A stretch of DNA of 64,000 nt from Flavobacterium panacagri (GTDB taxonomy: Bacteria > Bacteroidota > Bacteroidia > Flavobacteriales > Flavobacteriaceae): positions 4,774,001 through 4,838,000 of the forward strand of contig NZ_CP119766.1 of NCBI RefSeq assembly GCF_030378165.1, written 5' to 3'. The position numbers were made by a program, and so were the translations under genes. The notes beneath the pieces are model-generated. The model was not told where the DNA came from, did no database searches, and saw only the letters and a program-made list of their open reading frames with translations. Shown piece after piece: positions 29,981-39,973 of this stretch (position 1 is the first letter of the stretch; each line of letters opens with the position of its first letter).

Positions 29981-31054
29981 ATGAATATTCCCTATAAACC
30001 TTTACTTCCCCAAACAGAACAGCCCATTGTAATTATTGGAGCGAGCGGTATTGTAAAAGATGCGCATCTTCCTGCTTACGAAATGGCTGGTTTTAAAGTT
30101 TTTGGTATTACCAACAGAACGATTTCGAAAGCATACGATTTACAGAAACAATTCAAAATCGATCATGTTTTTGAAAGTGTTGCTGATGCGGTTAAAAATG
30201 CGCCTTCAAACGCTGTTTATGATATTACCGTTTTACCTGATCAATACATCGAAATTTTAGAACAATTGCCAGACGGAGCTACAGTTTTGATTCAGAAACC
30301 AATGGGAAATGATTTGGCTCAGGCTCGTGAAATTGTAGAAGTCTGCGAAAGAAAAAATTTGGTTGCTGCAATCAACTTTCAATTGCGTTTTGCTTCTTTT
30401 GTAAGTGCAGCCAGATATTTAATCGATCAGGGCATTATCGGCGAATTATACGATTTAGAATTTAAAGTTACCGTAAATACGCCTTGGGAATTATTTCCTT
30501 TAATTAAAGAACATCCGAGATTGGAGATTCTTTTTCACAGTGTGCATTACATTGACTGCATTAGATCTTTTCTGGGAAATCCGAAAAGTGTATTGGCAAA
30601 AACGGCTAAACATCCGCTTAAGAAACTATCTTCAAGCCGATCTACAATTATTCTTGATTATGGCGAAGATAAACATGTTGTGATCAATACGAATCATGAT
30701 CATCATTTTGGTCCAAAGCATGAAGAAAGCTACATCAAATGGGAAGGAACAAAAGGCGCTGTTAAAGCAAAAATGGGTCTGTTAATGAATTATCCTGACG
30801 GTCTTCCTGACGTTTTTGAGTACGCGCTGCCAAAAAAAGATAATGAAAATGAATACGAATGGACAGAAGTAAAATTAGAAGGTTCTTGGTTTCCAGAAGC
30901 TTTTATTGGTGCAATGTCTAATCTGATGCGTTACAAAGAGGGTTCTGATTCAATATTATCTGCCAGCGTTCAAGATGTTTTAGGAACAATGAAAGTTGTG
31001 GAGGCTTGTTACGCCAGCAGTAAAAACGGTGGGATTTCTTTTGATGAAGTGTAA
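29981..31054 (+). CDS. Gfo/Idh/MocA-family oxidoreductase
   Basis: 357 aa. Rossmann start PIVIIGASGIVKDAHLPAYE, QKPMGNDLAQAREI in place of the usual EKP, and the substrate-domain motif FHSVHYIDCIRSFLG with His/Asp. Distinct from the 13768 protein in length and motifs. NAD(P)-dependent conversion of a sugar acid or inositol-like compound is expected. It follows the second solute-binding gene by 33 nt in the same operon, so its substrate is probably linked to the CoA chemistry here. Confidence 0.88.
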   Translation: MNIPYKPLLPQTEQPIVIIGASGIVKDAHLPAYEMAGFKVFGITNRTISKAYDLQKQFKIDHVFESVADAVKNAPSNAVYDITVLPDQYIEILEQLPDGATVLIQKPMGNDLAQAREIVEVCERKNLVAAINFQLRFASFVSAARYLIDQGIIGELYDLEFKVTVNTPWELFPLIKEHPRLEILFHSVHYIDCIRSFLGNPKSVLAKTAKHPLKKLSSSRSTIILDYGEDKHVVINTNHDHHFGPKHEESYIKWEGTKGAVKAKMGLLMNYPDGLPDVFEYALPKKDNENEYEWTEVKLEGSWFPEAFIGAMSNLMRYKEGSDSILSASVQDVLGTMKVVEACYASSKNGGISFDEV

Positions 31055-31163
31055 TTAAAACACTATATTTCAAAACCAAAAAAACAAATTTCAGTCCTCT
31101 TCAAAACAAACGTGTTTTTTAGCATTAATTTGAAAGAGCAAGACGGATAAAAATATCAAGATT

Positions 31164-31604
31164 ATGTATTTTAAATCTACTTTTTTCGAAGATTATCAAA
31201 TCGACGACAAACGAGTAACATTAGGCAGAACAATCACAGAAACTGACTTCGTAGTTCACGCCGGACACACCGGGGATTTCTTCCCGCACCACATGGACGA
31301 AGAATGGTGTAAAACACAACCTTTCGGACAAAGAATCGCTCACGGAACGATGGTTTTTGCGATCGGAATCGGATTAACTGCTTCAGAAATAAATCCAGAA
31401 GCTTTTTCTAGAGGTTACGACAAAATGCGTTTTGTAAAACCCGTTCATATCGGCGACACCATTCACTCTGAAATTACGATTTCTGAAAAAGGAGAAGCCA
31501 AAAATCCAGAAATGGGAACCGTAACAGAACATGTAGAAATCATCAACCAACGCGGTGAAGTCGTTTTGGTATGTGATCATTTACTTTTAGTGAAGAAAAA
31601 ATAA
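31164..31604 (+). CDS. MaoC-like (R)-enoyl-CoA hydratase / dehydratase
   Basis: 146 aa single hot-dog domain. The hydratase-2 motif is intact: Asp38 and His43 in [12 protein letters not shown], followed by [10 protein letters not shown]. Such proteins add or remove water across an enoyl-CoA. A CoA-thioester substrate fits the two CoA-transferases upstream. 109 nt from the oxidoreductase gene in the same direction; no separate promoter is obvious. Confidence 0.9.
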   Translation: MYFKSTFFEDYQIDDKRVTLGRTITETDFVVHAGHTGDFFPHHMDEEWCKTQPFGQRIAHGTMVFAIGIGLTASEINPEAFSRGYDKMRFVKPVHIGDTIHSEITISEKGEAKNPEMGTVTEHVEIINQRGEVVLVCDHLLLVKKK

Positions 31605-31612
31605 TTTTTCTT

Positions 31613-31760
31613 AAAGTGACAAAGAGACAAAGTTGCAAAGTGACAGAGGTTTCTACACTTTGAACCTATGATTTTTTTGCCACTTGACCTTTAATAAAAA
31701 ACAACACCAAAGAGACATGAGTTTAAAAAAACTTTGAGCCTTTGTCTCTCTGTCACTTTG
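31613..31760. repeat. Inverted repeat before the FucP-like gene
   Basis: Arms 31613-31640 (AGTGACAAAGAGACAAAG) and 31732-31760, inverted with a few mismatches. A typical Flavobacterium intergenic element; it occupies most of the gap between MaoC and FucP-like genes. Confidence 0.65.
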
Positions 31761-31792
31761 AACCTAAAAAATAACAAAAAACTATCTAAACA

Positions 31793-33097
31793 ATGCAAAT
31801 TACAAACCAAGCTGGTGATCAACACGAAGTGCCGACAGAAGGCGGAAAAGGAAATCAATATCTTTTGCCTTTCATTCTTGTTACCTGCCTATTTTTTCTT
31901 TGGGGAATGGCCCACAACTTAGATTCTGTTTTGATTCCGCACTTGAAAAAAGCGTGTGAATTAAACAATCGTCAATCTACTTTAATTGATACTTCTGTAT
32001 TCTTTGCTTATTTTATTATGGCAATACCTGCAGGAATGCTGATTAAAAGATTTGGTTATAAAAACAGTATCATAACGGGATTATTAGTTTTTGCTGTGGG
32101 AGCATTTTTGTTCGTTCCAGCGGCTAATACTAGAACTTACGAATTGTTTTTATTTGCACTTTTTGTTATTGGGTGTGGTTTAACTATTTTAGAAACCAGT
32201 GCGAATCCTTACGCAGCAATTTTAGGACCTGCAGAATCTTCTTCTAAAAGATTGAATTTAGCGGCTTCTTTCAACGGATTAGCCGCAATGGTTGCTCCAA
32301 TTGTAGGTTCGTTATTTATTCTTTCAGGAACCAATCATACGCCGGAACAAATGGCAGCAATGCCTGAAGTAGAAAAAGCGGCATATTTATTAGGCGAAGC
32401 AGCTTCTGTAAAAATGCCTTATATCGTTTTGGGAAGTATTTTGGTTTTGGTAGCTATTATATTTTACTTCGTACAATTGCCTTCTATGAAAGCAACTCAT
32501 TCAGAGGCTGAAATTAAACCTGGGTTTTTCTCTGTTTTAAAATTCAGACATTTAAGCTGGGGCGTTGTGGCTCAGTTTTTCTATGTTGGAGCGCAGGTTT
32601 GTATTACAAGTTTCTTTATCCGTATTGCACAGCAAGGGGCTGGATTAGACGAAAAAACGGCTGGATATTATTTAGGAATTTATGGTTTCCTTTTTATGGC
32701 TGGACGTTTTATTGGAACATTCTTTTTACGTTTTGTAAAGGATTATGTTTTATTATCTATTTATTGTGTAATGAGCGCTGTTCTTTGTCTAGTTGCTATT
32801 TACGGTTCTGGAATTGTGGTTATTTACGCTCTTGGAGGAATTGGATTCTTTATGTCGATTATGTTCCCAACCATTTTCTCTTTGGGAATTAAAGGCTTAA
32901 AATCAAATACGGAAACAGGTTCTTCTTGGTTAGTAATGTCAATTGTTGGTGGTGCGATTATTCCGTACGGAATGGGAACTTTGATTGATATGAATCATGA
33001 TGATATTCAGTCGGGATATATTATTCCTTTAATCTGTTTCTTGATTATTCTTTCTTTTGGAGCTATTGGACATAAAGTAAAAACGGTTTCGGAATAA
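31793..33097 (+). CDS. FucP-type sugar:proton symporter (MFS)
   Basis: 434 aa with 12 membrane segments. FucP-family signatures: LFFLWGMAHNLDSVLIPHLKK near residue 36, GCGLTILETSANPYAAILGP in TM4-5, SFNGLAAMVAPIVGS, and FYVGAQVCITSFFIR in TM7. FucP-type carriers bring L-fucose, and in relatives other hexoses, in with protons. As last gene of the block it is the most likely uptake route for the sugar degraded by both arms. Followed by a terminator. Confidence 0.92.
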   Translation: MQITNQAGDQHEVPTEGGKGNQYLLPFILVTCLFFLWGMAHNLDSVLIPHLKKACELNNRQSTLIDTSVFFAYFIMAIPAGMLIKRFGYKNSIITGLLVFAVGAFLFVPAANTRTYELFLFALFVIGCGLTILETSANPYAAILGPAESSSKRLNLAASFNGLAAMVAPIVGSLFILSGTNHTPEQMAAMPEVEKAAYLLGEAASVKMPYIVLGSILVLVAIIFYFVQLPSMKATHSEAEIKPGFFSVLKFRHLSWGVVAQFFYVGAQVCITSFFIRIAQQGAGLDEKTAGYYLGIYGFLFMAGRFIGTFFLRFVKDYVLLSIYCVMSAVLCLVAIYGSGIVVIYALGGIGFFMSIMFPTIFSLGIKGLKSNTETGSSWLVMSIVGGAIIPYGMGTLIDMNHDDIQSGYIIPLICFLIILSFGAIGHKVKTVSE

Positions 33098-33121
33098 TAA
33101 ATACAAGAAGTTACATAATTG

Positions 33122-33154
33122 AAAAAAGGCTTTCTCCAAAGAGAAAGCTTTTTT
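33122..33154 (+). terminator. Intrinsic terminator after FucP-like gene
   Basis: Stem 33124-33136 with 33141-33153, 4-nt loop (CAAA), then T7. One G-U pair. Confidence 0.8.
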
Positions 33155-33243
33155 TATTAATACCAATTGCTTCAGAGAAGCAAATAAAATTATAGCATCA
33201 AAATAAAGCTCCAGAAGAGCGACATAAATGTTACAATGATACG

Positions 33244-33270
33244 TTTCCCGTGGTTGAAACCACGGGCTAT
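33244..33270. repeat. Type-2 palindrome, single unit
   Basis: TTTCCCGTGGTTGAAACCAC followed by GGGCTAT: same as one arm of the pairs at 12084, 20818 and 60728. Its partner is missing. Convergent gap. Confidence 0.85.
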
Positions 33271-33317
33271 GTTGAAATACTTGGATAGTACAATGTCTTT
33301 ATTTTTTTTATAAAATC

Positions 33318-33346
33318 AAAAACGCCTCCAATTTGGAGGGTTTTTA
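33318..33346 (-). terminator. Terminator of the secreted hypothetical gene
   Basis: CCTCCAA (33325-33331) with TTGGAGG (33333-33339), then T5 on the minus strand (AAAAA at 33318-33322). Confidence 0.65.
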
Positions 33347-33363
33347 TTACAGCCTATTTTCAA

Positions 33364-33873
33364 TTAACGATGATTTCCGTTAGAATGATTTTGATCGTGG
33401 TTTTTGTCTGACTGTTGTTTGGAGTTATTATTTCCTTTGTTTTTTCCTTTATTATTACCTTTATCGTTTCCGTAATGATTTCCATTGTTGCCTTTAGGTT
33501 TTTCTCCTCTGTTTTTTTGAGGAGCGCCGTGGTAACCTTTTGGATACGCTTTTCTGTGATTTGTATGATAACTATAAGGCGAATCTCCTCTATAATCTGT
33601 CAAAACAACTTTGTAGCCTGAATACAAATCATAGTTTCTGTATCTTGAAGGAAGCCTTTTTTCACGAATCCATTTTCCACCATTGTCGTAGATAAATACG
33701 CTTTGATTAACGTCATAATATACATCGATATCTGGCAGGTAATAATATCTGCTGTCATCGTAGCCTTGTGGTCCCCAATTTGGCGGTGTTCCAATATTTA
33801 CATTGATTGACACTTGCGCTTGGGCGAAAAAAACACTCATAAAGAGTACTGAGGCAAATACTAATTTTTTCAT
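33364..33873 (-). CDS. Exported low-complexity protein of unknown function
   Basis: 169 aa with a clear signal peptide (ends FAQAQ). Residues 20-105 look folded and Tyr/Asp-rich (YYYLPDIDVYYDVNQSVFIYD, GYKVVLTDYRGD). Residues 115-169 are a disordered tail of Asn, Gly, Lys and His (GNNKGKNKGNNN, HDQNHSNGNHR). Single gene with its own terminator. I do not recognise a family. The His-rich tail could bind metal, but that is speculation. Confidence 0.8.
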   Translation of the reverse strand: MKKLVFASVLFMSVFFAQAQVSINVNIGTPPNWGPQGYDDSRYYYLPDIDVYYDVNQSVFIYDNGGKWIREKRLPSRYRNYDLYSGYKVVLTDYRGDSPYSYHTNHRKAYPKGYHGAPQKNRGEKPKGNNGNHYGNDKGNNKGKNKGNNNSKQQSDKNHDQNHSNGNHR

Positions 33874-34218
33874 GATCTTTAGTTTTAAATATTAATTTTA
33901 GTAGATATCAATCTAAAGTAATGCCAATATTTAACACAGGATCATTCATTATACAGAACGGTAAAAATAATCGACGAATAGTCCTTTTCAGCCGATATAG
34001 ATTTCAAAAAAAAAACGCCTCATTTCTGAGGCGTTTTATAGTCATGTTTTTATTTAAATTAAGTGATCATCGAATGATCTTGATCGTGGGAACTTAAAAG
34101 TATACTTTTATTTTAACCGTTTCAAAGGTAAATCCAATTCTATAATAATTAATAATTTATTAGACGAAAGGTGCAGTATTTCCGACAAACGGTTATTTTT
34201 ATAAAATTTAAAGCGTTT
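33874..34218. other. Intergenic region, terminator only
   Basis: 345 bases between two minus-strand genes. Contains the efflux-operon terminator and AT-rich sequence that should hold the promoter of the secreted protein. No repeat or gene seen. Confidence 0.55.
34012..34037 (-). terminator. Terminator of the RND efflux operon
   Basis: Perfect 11-bp stem AAAACGCCTCA / TGAGGCGTTTT with a TTTC loop, followed on the minus strand by a long T run (A10 at 34006-34015). Confidence 0.85.
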
Positions 34219-35625
34219 TTACTTCCAGCCTCCACCTAAAGCTCTGTATAAATTTACAACAGCCTGTAACTTTTGCAGATTATCATTTATACCGCTCAAT
34301 TGCGCAGACAAAAGATTTTGCTCTGAAGTCAATACGTCTGTATAATTAGTAGCTGAACTATATTCCAAAAGCTGTTGCGTAAAATCAACTGCTTTTTCTA
34401 AGGCTTCAATCTGTTTTTGTCTTGAATCTTCTTTTTCAACTGCCATTTCATAAGAATACAAAGCATTTGAAACTTCCTGACCTGCTACTAATAAAGTCTG
34501 CTGGAAATTATTATACGCTTGTAATTGTTGTGACTGAGCTGTTGTCAATCTCATTTTATTCAATCCTTGATTAAAAATTGGTTGCGTTAAACCTCCAATT
34601 ATCGAATAAAAAATAGAGTTACTGAAAAAGTCTTTCAATTCTAAATTAGAAAAACCTGTACTAGCAGTAAGCGTCAAACTTGGATAAAAATAGGTTTTCG
34701 CCAAGTTGGTAGATTCAAAAGCAACTCTAAAATTAAATTCCGCTTGACGAACATCAGGACGATTGTTTAATAATTGAGCAGGCATACCAAGAGCAATATT
34801 TTCAGGAATAATTTGAGTTCCTAACTCTCCTCTATCAATTGGCCCTGGTGCTTGTCCTAACAAAATATTCAAAGCATTTTCTGTTTCGCGGATATTCTGT
34901 TTCAAATCTGGAATCAAAACTTCTGCAGCATGTTGATTAGCTTCACTCTGAACAACTGCAGCTCCTGTAACAATAGCACCTTCTTTTAAAGCTTTAATTG
35001 TCTCCACATTTTTGATACGGCTTTCCAAAGTCTCCTGCGTAATTTTCAATGATTTATCATAAGCCAATAACATAAAATAATTATTCGCAATATCTGAAAT
35101 CAATTGTGTTTGAACAGCTTGTTTTGCAGCATCGGTTGCTAGATAAGTTGCTAAGGCCGCTCTTTTGGAACTGCTTAATTTTCCCCAAACATCAAGTTCC
35201 CAAGACGTACTTGCACCCAATTTATAAGTGGTAGTCAAAGTATTGATATTAATTCCCGCAGGAAAGTTAAGTCCTGCTTGAGACTGCTTGTTATGAGTAG
35301 CACTTGCATCCAATTGTAAAGTTGGATAATAAGCTAATTTGCTCTGACGCAGAGAAGCACGAGCTTGTACAATATTCTCTATCGCATTTTTCAGATTCAG
35401 ATTTTGATCTAAACCTTTTTGAATTAATGCGTTCAATTTTTCATCTTTAAAAACACTCTGCCAAGGCATATCAGCAATTGTAGTCGAATCTGTAGAAGAT
35501 TGATCACGATACAACTGATCTGTTTTTAAGGTTGTAGGACGTTCGTATTTCTTGGTAACAGAGCACGCGCTAATTAGTGCGGCTGTTATTACCATTAAAA
35601 TATATTTATTTGAACTATTCGTCAT
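34219..35625 (-). CDS. Outer-membrane efflux lipoprotein (TolC/OprM family)
   Basis: 468 aa. Lipobox LISAC at the N-terminus (Cys about 21) and two OEP repeats with the helical-tunnel periodicity. Recognisable stretches: LKNAIENIVQARASLRQSKLAYYPTL, ELDVWGKLSSSKRAAL, LLNNRPDVRQAEFNFRVAF, FYPSLTLTASTGF and YSSATNYTDVLTSEQNLL. It forms the outer-membrane channel of a tripartite RND pump. 18 nt downstream of the inner-membrane pump gene. Confidence 0.95.
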   Translation of the reverse strand: MTNSSNKYILMVITAALISACSVTKKYERPTTLKTDQLYRDQSSTDSTTIADMPWQSVFKDEKLNALIQKGLDQNLNLKNAIENIVQARASLRQSKLAYYPTLQLDASATHNKQSQAGLNFPAGININTLTTTYKLGASTSWELDVWGKLSSSKRAALATYLATDAAKQAVQTQLISDIANNYFMLLAYDKSLKITQETLESRIKNVETIKALKEGAIVTGAAVVQSEANQHAAEVLIPDLKQNIRETENALNILLGQAPGPIDRGELGTQIIPENIALGMPAQLLNNRPDVRQAEFNFRVAFESTNLAKTYFYPSLTLTASTGFSNLELKDFFSNSIFYSIIGGLTQPIFNQGLNKMRLTTAQSQQLQAYNNFQQTLLVAGQEVSNALYSYEMAVEKEDSRQKQIEALEKAVDFTQQLLEYSSATNYTDVLTSEQNLLSAQLSGINDNLQKLQAVVNLYRALGGGWK

Positions 35626-35643
35626 TTCTTTCTTAATTAAATT

Positions 35644-38600
35644 TTACTCTTTGTGAGCTTCTATTAAATGAATTTCCTCTTCATCGTCGTCATCGTCATA
35701 ACCATCTTTCGCTGGGCCACTTATCTTTTCCTGTAAGTTTTGGAAAATGATAAATAGAACTGGAATTACGAAAACCCCTAAAATGGTTCCTATTAACATA
35801 CCTCCAACAGCTCCAGTACCAATCGATTTGTTACCAACAGCTCCCGCTCCAGAAGCAAACATCAATGGAACTAATCCTAAAATAAAGGCGAATGAAGTCA
35901 TCAAAATTGGACGTAAACGTGCTACTGCTCCTTCAATTGCAGCTTGCACAACTGGCAGTCCTTTTCGTCTTCTGTCTAAGGCAAATTCGACAATCAAAAT
36001 ACCGTTCTTGGCGAGAAGTCCAATCAACATGATTAAGGAAATCTGTAAGTAAATGTTACTATTCAATTTGAAAATAATCGAGAACAAATAAGCTCCAGCT
36101 AATCCAAACGGAATTGACAATAATACCGCAAATGGCAGAATATAACTTTCGTACTGCGCACTTAATAAGAAATAAACGAACACCAAACACAGCACGAAAA
36201 TGAATATCGTTTCACTTCCAGAAGCTAATTCCTCACGGGTTAATCCAGAGAATTCATAACCATAACCCGCTGGAAGATTTTCTGCAGCAACTTCCTGAAT
36301 TGCTTTAATCGCATCTCCAGAACTATAACCTGGTTTTGGTGCTCCCGTAATCGAAATTGACGTAAATAAGTTAAATCTCGAAATAGATTCTGGCCCAAAA
36401 ACTCTCGTCATTTTTACAAACTCAGTAATTGGTGCCATATTTCCAGCGCTGTTACGAACAAAGATTTTATTCAATCCCTGCGTATTCGCTCTAAACTCTG
36501 GAGAAGCCTGAACCATTACACGGTATTGTTTTCCGAACTTATTGAAGTTGGAAGCATACAATCCTCCGTAATAACCTTGCATTGTTGAAAGAATTGTATT
36601 TACAGAAACTCCCGCATCTTTCGCTTTCGCTAAATTAATATCCATCATATACTGAGGGAATCCAGGGTTGAAAGGCGTTGTTGCGTACTGAATTTCTGGA
36701 CGTTCAGATAACTTCGCTAAGAATTCGTTATTTACTTTGAAGAATTCAGCAGTAGTATGCCCTCCTTTATCCTGTAATTGGAATTCGAATCCACCACTTT
36801 GTCCAAAACCTTGAATAGTTGGCGGCGAAATAAAGAATATACTAGCCTCACGAATACCGCTTGTTTTAGCAAAAAGCTGTCCGATTACATCATCAACACT
36901 TAAATCACGCTGATCCCAAGGATATAATTTCACGATTACCATACTGTAAGCACTACCTGCTCCAGCTGTAAAGTTCTGCCCAACAATTCGAAGTGTATTT
37001 TTTACTCCAGGAATTGTCTTCGCAATACTATCGACTCTTTTGGCAATAATATCCGAACGCTCCATAGAAGCTGATGGCGGTAAGCTGATATTCGCGAAAA
37101 CTGTTCCCTGATCTTCCGAAGGAACGAAAGCAGACGGCGTAGTTTTCATCATATAAACCAATGCCAAACCAGCAATGATAATAGAAGCTAAAGCAATCCA
37201 TTTTTTAACAGAAAGGAAACTTACAGAACGTTTGTATCGCTGCGTTACATTATCAAATGCAACGTTAAATGATGTATAAAAACGCTGTAAAAAGCTTTTA
37301 TGTTTGTGATCGTCAGCATGTGGTTTCAATAAAAGCGCACACAAAGCAGGACTTAATGTCAAGGCATTTACTGCCGAAAGAATAATCGCTACAGCCAGTG
37401 TAATACCAAACTGTTTGTAGAAAACCCCTGTTGATCCCGTAATAAAGGTTACTGGAATAAATACCGCTGCCATTACCAATGTAATCGAAATAATCGCTCC
37501 CGAAATTTCATCCATTGCATGAATAGTCGCTTTTTTAGCCGATTTGTATCCGTCATCCAATTTGGCGTGGACGGCCTCGACGACGACAATCGCATCATCG
37601 ACCACAATACCAATAGCGAGTACCATCGCAAAAAGTGTCAATAAGTTGATCGTGAATCCGAATAAATTCAGGAAGAAGAACGTACCCACAATCGCAACCG
37701 GAACTGCAATTGCTGGAATTAAAGTCGATCTAAAATCTTGAAGGAAAATAAAAACTACGATGAAAACTAAGATAAATGCTTCAACCAAAGTGTGAATTAC
37801 TTTCTCAATAGAAGCATCTAAGTTTTCGTTGACATCTACCATGATGGTATATTTCATACCTTTTGGAAAGCTTTTTGCCGCTTCTTCAATTAATTTTTTA
37901 GAATTGATAATTACATCACGTGCATTTGATCCTGGAGTCTGGCTGATTGCCATTGCTGCAGATTCTACACCGTTTGTTTTAATTGTGGAAGAATAACTTA
38001 AAGATCCTAACTCTACTTTAGCCACATCTTTAAGTCGCAGCATCTGTCCATTTCCAACAGATTTAATGATAATCTCCTCGAATTCTTTAGCCGATGTTAA
38101 ACGTCCTTTGTACTTAATAACATATTGAAATGCCTGATTTCCGTTTTCTCCAAATTTACCTGGAGCTGCTTCTATATTCTGCTCTGCTAATGCTGCCGAA
38201 ATATCGCTCGGAATCAATTTATATTGCTGCATTACGTCTGGTTTCAGCCAAATTCTCATTGAGTAATCTTTTGCACCAAAAACGGTCACATCTCCTACTC
38301 CAACTACACGCTGAATCTGTGGTACAAGATTGATTTTAGCATAGTTTTGAAGAAACGTCTGGTCGTAAGCTTTATCATCACTATATAAAGAGAAAATCAA
38401 TAAGTTACTACTCTGACTTTTGGTTACAGTAACCCCAGCCTGCGTTACCTCGACAGGTAATAAACTTGTTGCTCTGGAAACTCTGTTCTGAACGTTTACC
38501 GCAGCTAAATCAGGATTGGTTCCAACTTTAAAGAAAACTTTAATAGAAGCATTACCATCGTTTGTTGCTGTAGAAGTCATATAAGTCATGTTTTCTACAC

Positions 38601-38811
38601 CATTAATCTGCTCTTCCAGCGGAATTACGATACTTTTAAGTACCACATCCGCATTGGCTCCTGTATAACTCGCTGCCACGTTTACCGTTGGCGGCGCAAT
38701 ATCCGGATATTGGGAAATCGGTAACTCAATTAGGCCTAAAACACCTAAAATAACGATAATAACAGATATTACCGTCGAGAGTACGGGTCTTTGTATAAAT
38801 TTTTTAAACAT
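35644..38811 (-). CDS. RND multidrug efflux pump (AcrB/MexB, HAE1 family)
   Basis: 1055 aa, the normal length. Starts MFKKFIQRPVLSTVISV with TM1, two large periplasmic loops and 12 TM helices. Proton-relay Asp pair in AIGIVVDDAIVVVE, the family motif SQYPDIAPPTVNV, and LLAKNGILIVEFALDRR near TM11. Acidic tail DDDDDEEE. Expels lipophilic compounds with proton influx in complex with the adjacent MFP and outer-membrane channel. Confidence 0.96.
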   Translation of the reverse strand: MFKKFIQRPVLSTVISVIIVILGVLGLIELPISQYPDIAPPTVNVAASYTGANADVVLKSIVIPLEEQINGVENMTYMTSTATNDGNASIKVFFKVGTNPDLAAVNVQNRVSRATSLLPVEVTQAGVTVTKSQSSNLLIFSLYSDDKAYDQTFLQNYAKINLVPQIQRVVGVGDVTVFGAKDYSMRIWLKPDVMQQYKLIPSDISAALAEQNIEAAPGKFGENGNQAFQYVIKYKGRLTSAKEFEEIIIKSVGNGQMLRLKDVAKVELGSLSYSSTIKTNGVESAAMAISQTPGSNARDVIINSKKLIEEAAKSFPKGMKYTIMVDVNENLDASIEKVIHTLVEAFILVFIVVFIFLQDFRSTLIPAIAVPVAIVGTFFFLNLFGFTINLLTLFAMVLAIGIVVDDAIVVVEAVHAKLDDGYKSAKKATIHAMDEISGAIISITLVMAAVFIPVTFITGSTGVFYKQFGITLAVAIILSAVNALTLSPALCALLLKPHADDHKHKSFLQRFYTSFNVAFDNVTQRYKRSVSFLSVKKWIALASIIIAGLALVYMMKTTPSAFVPSEDQGTVFANISLPPSASMERSDIIAKRVDSIAKTIPGVKNTLRIVGQNFTAGAGSAYSMVIVKLYPWDQRDLSVDDVIGQLFAKTSGIREASIFFISPPTIQGFGQSGGFEFQLQDKGGHTTAEFFKVNNEFLAKLSERPEIQYATTPFNPGFPQYMMDINLAKAKDAGVSVNTILSTMQGYYGGLYASNFNKFGKQYRVMVQASPEFRANTQGLNKIFVRNSAGNMAPITEFVKMTRVFGPESISRFNLFTSISITGAPKPGYSSGDAIKAIQEVAAENLPAGYGYEFSGLTREELASGSETIFIFVLCLVFVYFLLSAQYESYILPFAVLLSIPFGLAGAYLFSIIFKLNSNIYLQISLIMLIGLLAKNGILIVEFALDRRRKGLPVVQAAIEGAVARLRPILMTSFAFILGLVPLMFASGAGAVGNKSIGTGAVGGMLIGTILGVFVIPVLFIIFQNLQEKISGPAKDGYDDDDDEEEIHLIEAHKE

Positions 38812-38818
38812 TCTTTTT

Positions 38819-39973
38819 TTATTTTAAATCAGCGTAAACTGTTTCTGGACTTTGCTTTTGCGCTTTAATTTCAGTTCCTTCTTTTAGAGAAGCTACTCCT
38901 TCTAAAACTATTTCGTCTCCTGCCTGCAAACCGCTTGTTACTACATAATAGTTTCCTGCCGTATTTTCAAGTACTGTGATATTAGCATTTCTTGTTTTTC
39001 CGTCTTTTCCTAAAACAACTGCAAACATTTTATCTTGAAGTTCGAATGTTGCACTTTGAGGAATAATGATTCCGTCTTTTACTTCTTTTGGAATACGAAC
39101 TGTAGTACTGCTTCCGCTTCTGATAATTCCTTTTGGATTTGGGAAACGCGCTCTAACGTTTACCGTTCCAGTTTCAGTATTGATTAATCCGTTTACAGTT
39201 TCAATATGTCCTTTTTCATCGTAAGCAGAACCATCTGAAAGCAATAAAGAAACTGCTGGCATACTTTTTAATTTTTGGTTTAATGAAGCTCCTGAATCTT
39301 TAGTAAAATTCAATAGTGTTTTTTCATTCATTGCAAAATAAGCATACACATTACCGATACTTGAAACTGTGGTTAAAGGTTCTGTAGTATTTGAACTTAC
39401 CAAACTTCCTAAACGAAACGGAATAGAACCTACCACTCCATTTACTGGACTTGTTACAGTAGTATATCCTAAATTAACTTTAGCATTTACTAAAGCTGCA
39501 TTTGCCTGAGCCAAAGCCGCCAAAGCTGACTCATAAGTATATTGCGCCGATTCTAAATCATATTTACTGATGATTCCTTTTTCAACCAAAGGTTTTACTT
39601 TATTCACAGCCAGTTTAGCCGAACTTAAATCTGCCTGAGCACTTTTAATACTTGCAGTTGCCGTTCTTACTTGCTGCTCATATTCTGGAGCACTAATTTT
39701 AAATAAAGGCTGTCCAGCTTTTACCACTGCACCTTCATCTACAAAAATTTTGTCAATATACCCCTCAACTCTTGGGCGGATTTCTATATTTTGCTGTCCT
39801 TGAATACTTGCTGGAAAATCGCTGTTTAATGTCGCTGATTCCTGCTGTAACGTCACAGTCTTATACTCTTTTATCTGCGGTGCTCCGCCAGCTTGAGCCG
39901 ACTTATCATTTTTACCACAAGATGCGATAATAAATGCTGCTGCGAGAATACTTAAAAATGATTGCTTATTCAT
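38819..39973 (-). CDS. RND periplasmic adaptor lipoprotein (AcrA family)
   Basis: 384 aa. Lipobox IIASC (Cys19). Lipoyl/barrel-sandwich halves (RVEGYIDKIFVDEGAVVKAG and VTSPVNGVVGSIPFRLG), a coiled-coil hairpin between them (about 100-165) and a C-terminal beta barrel (IIPQSATFELQDKMFAVV). Links the pump and the channel. First gene of the operon, 7 nt before the pump gene, and divergent from a LytS-type kinase that may regulate it. Confidence 0.95.
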   Translation of the reverse strand: MNKQSFLSILAAAFIIASCGKNDKSAQAGGAPQIKEYKTVTLQQESATLNSDFPASIQGQQNIEIRPRVEGYIDKIFVDEGAVVKAGQPLFKISAPEYEQQVRTATASIKSAQADLSSAKLAVNKVKPLVEKGIISKYDLESAQYTYESALAALAQANAALVNAKVNLGYTTVTSPVNGVVGSIPFRLGSLVSSNTTEPLTTVSSIGNVYAYFAMNEKTLLNFTKDSGASLNQKLKSMPAVSLLLSDGSAYDEKGHIETVNGLINTETGTVNVRARFPNPKGIIRSGSSTTVRIPKEVKDGIIIPQSATFELQDKMFAVVLGKDGKTRNANITVLENTAGNYYVVTSGLQAGDEIVLEGVASLKEGTEIKAQKQSPETVYADLK

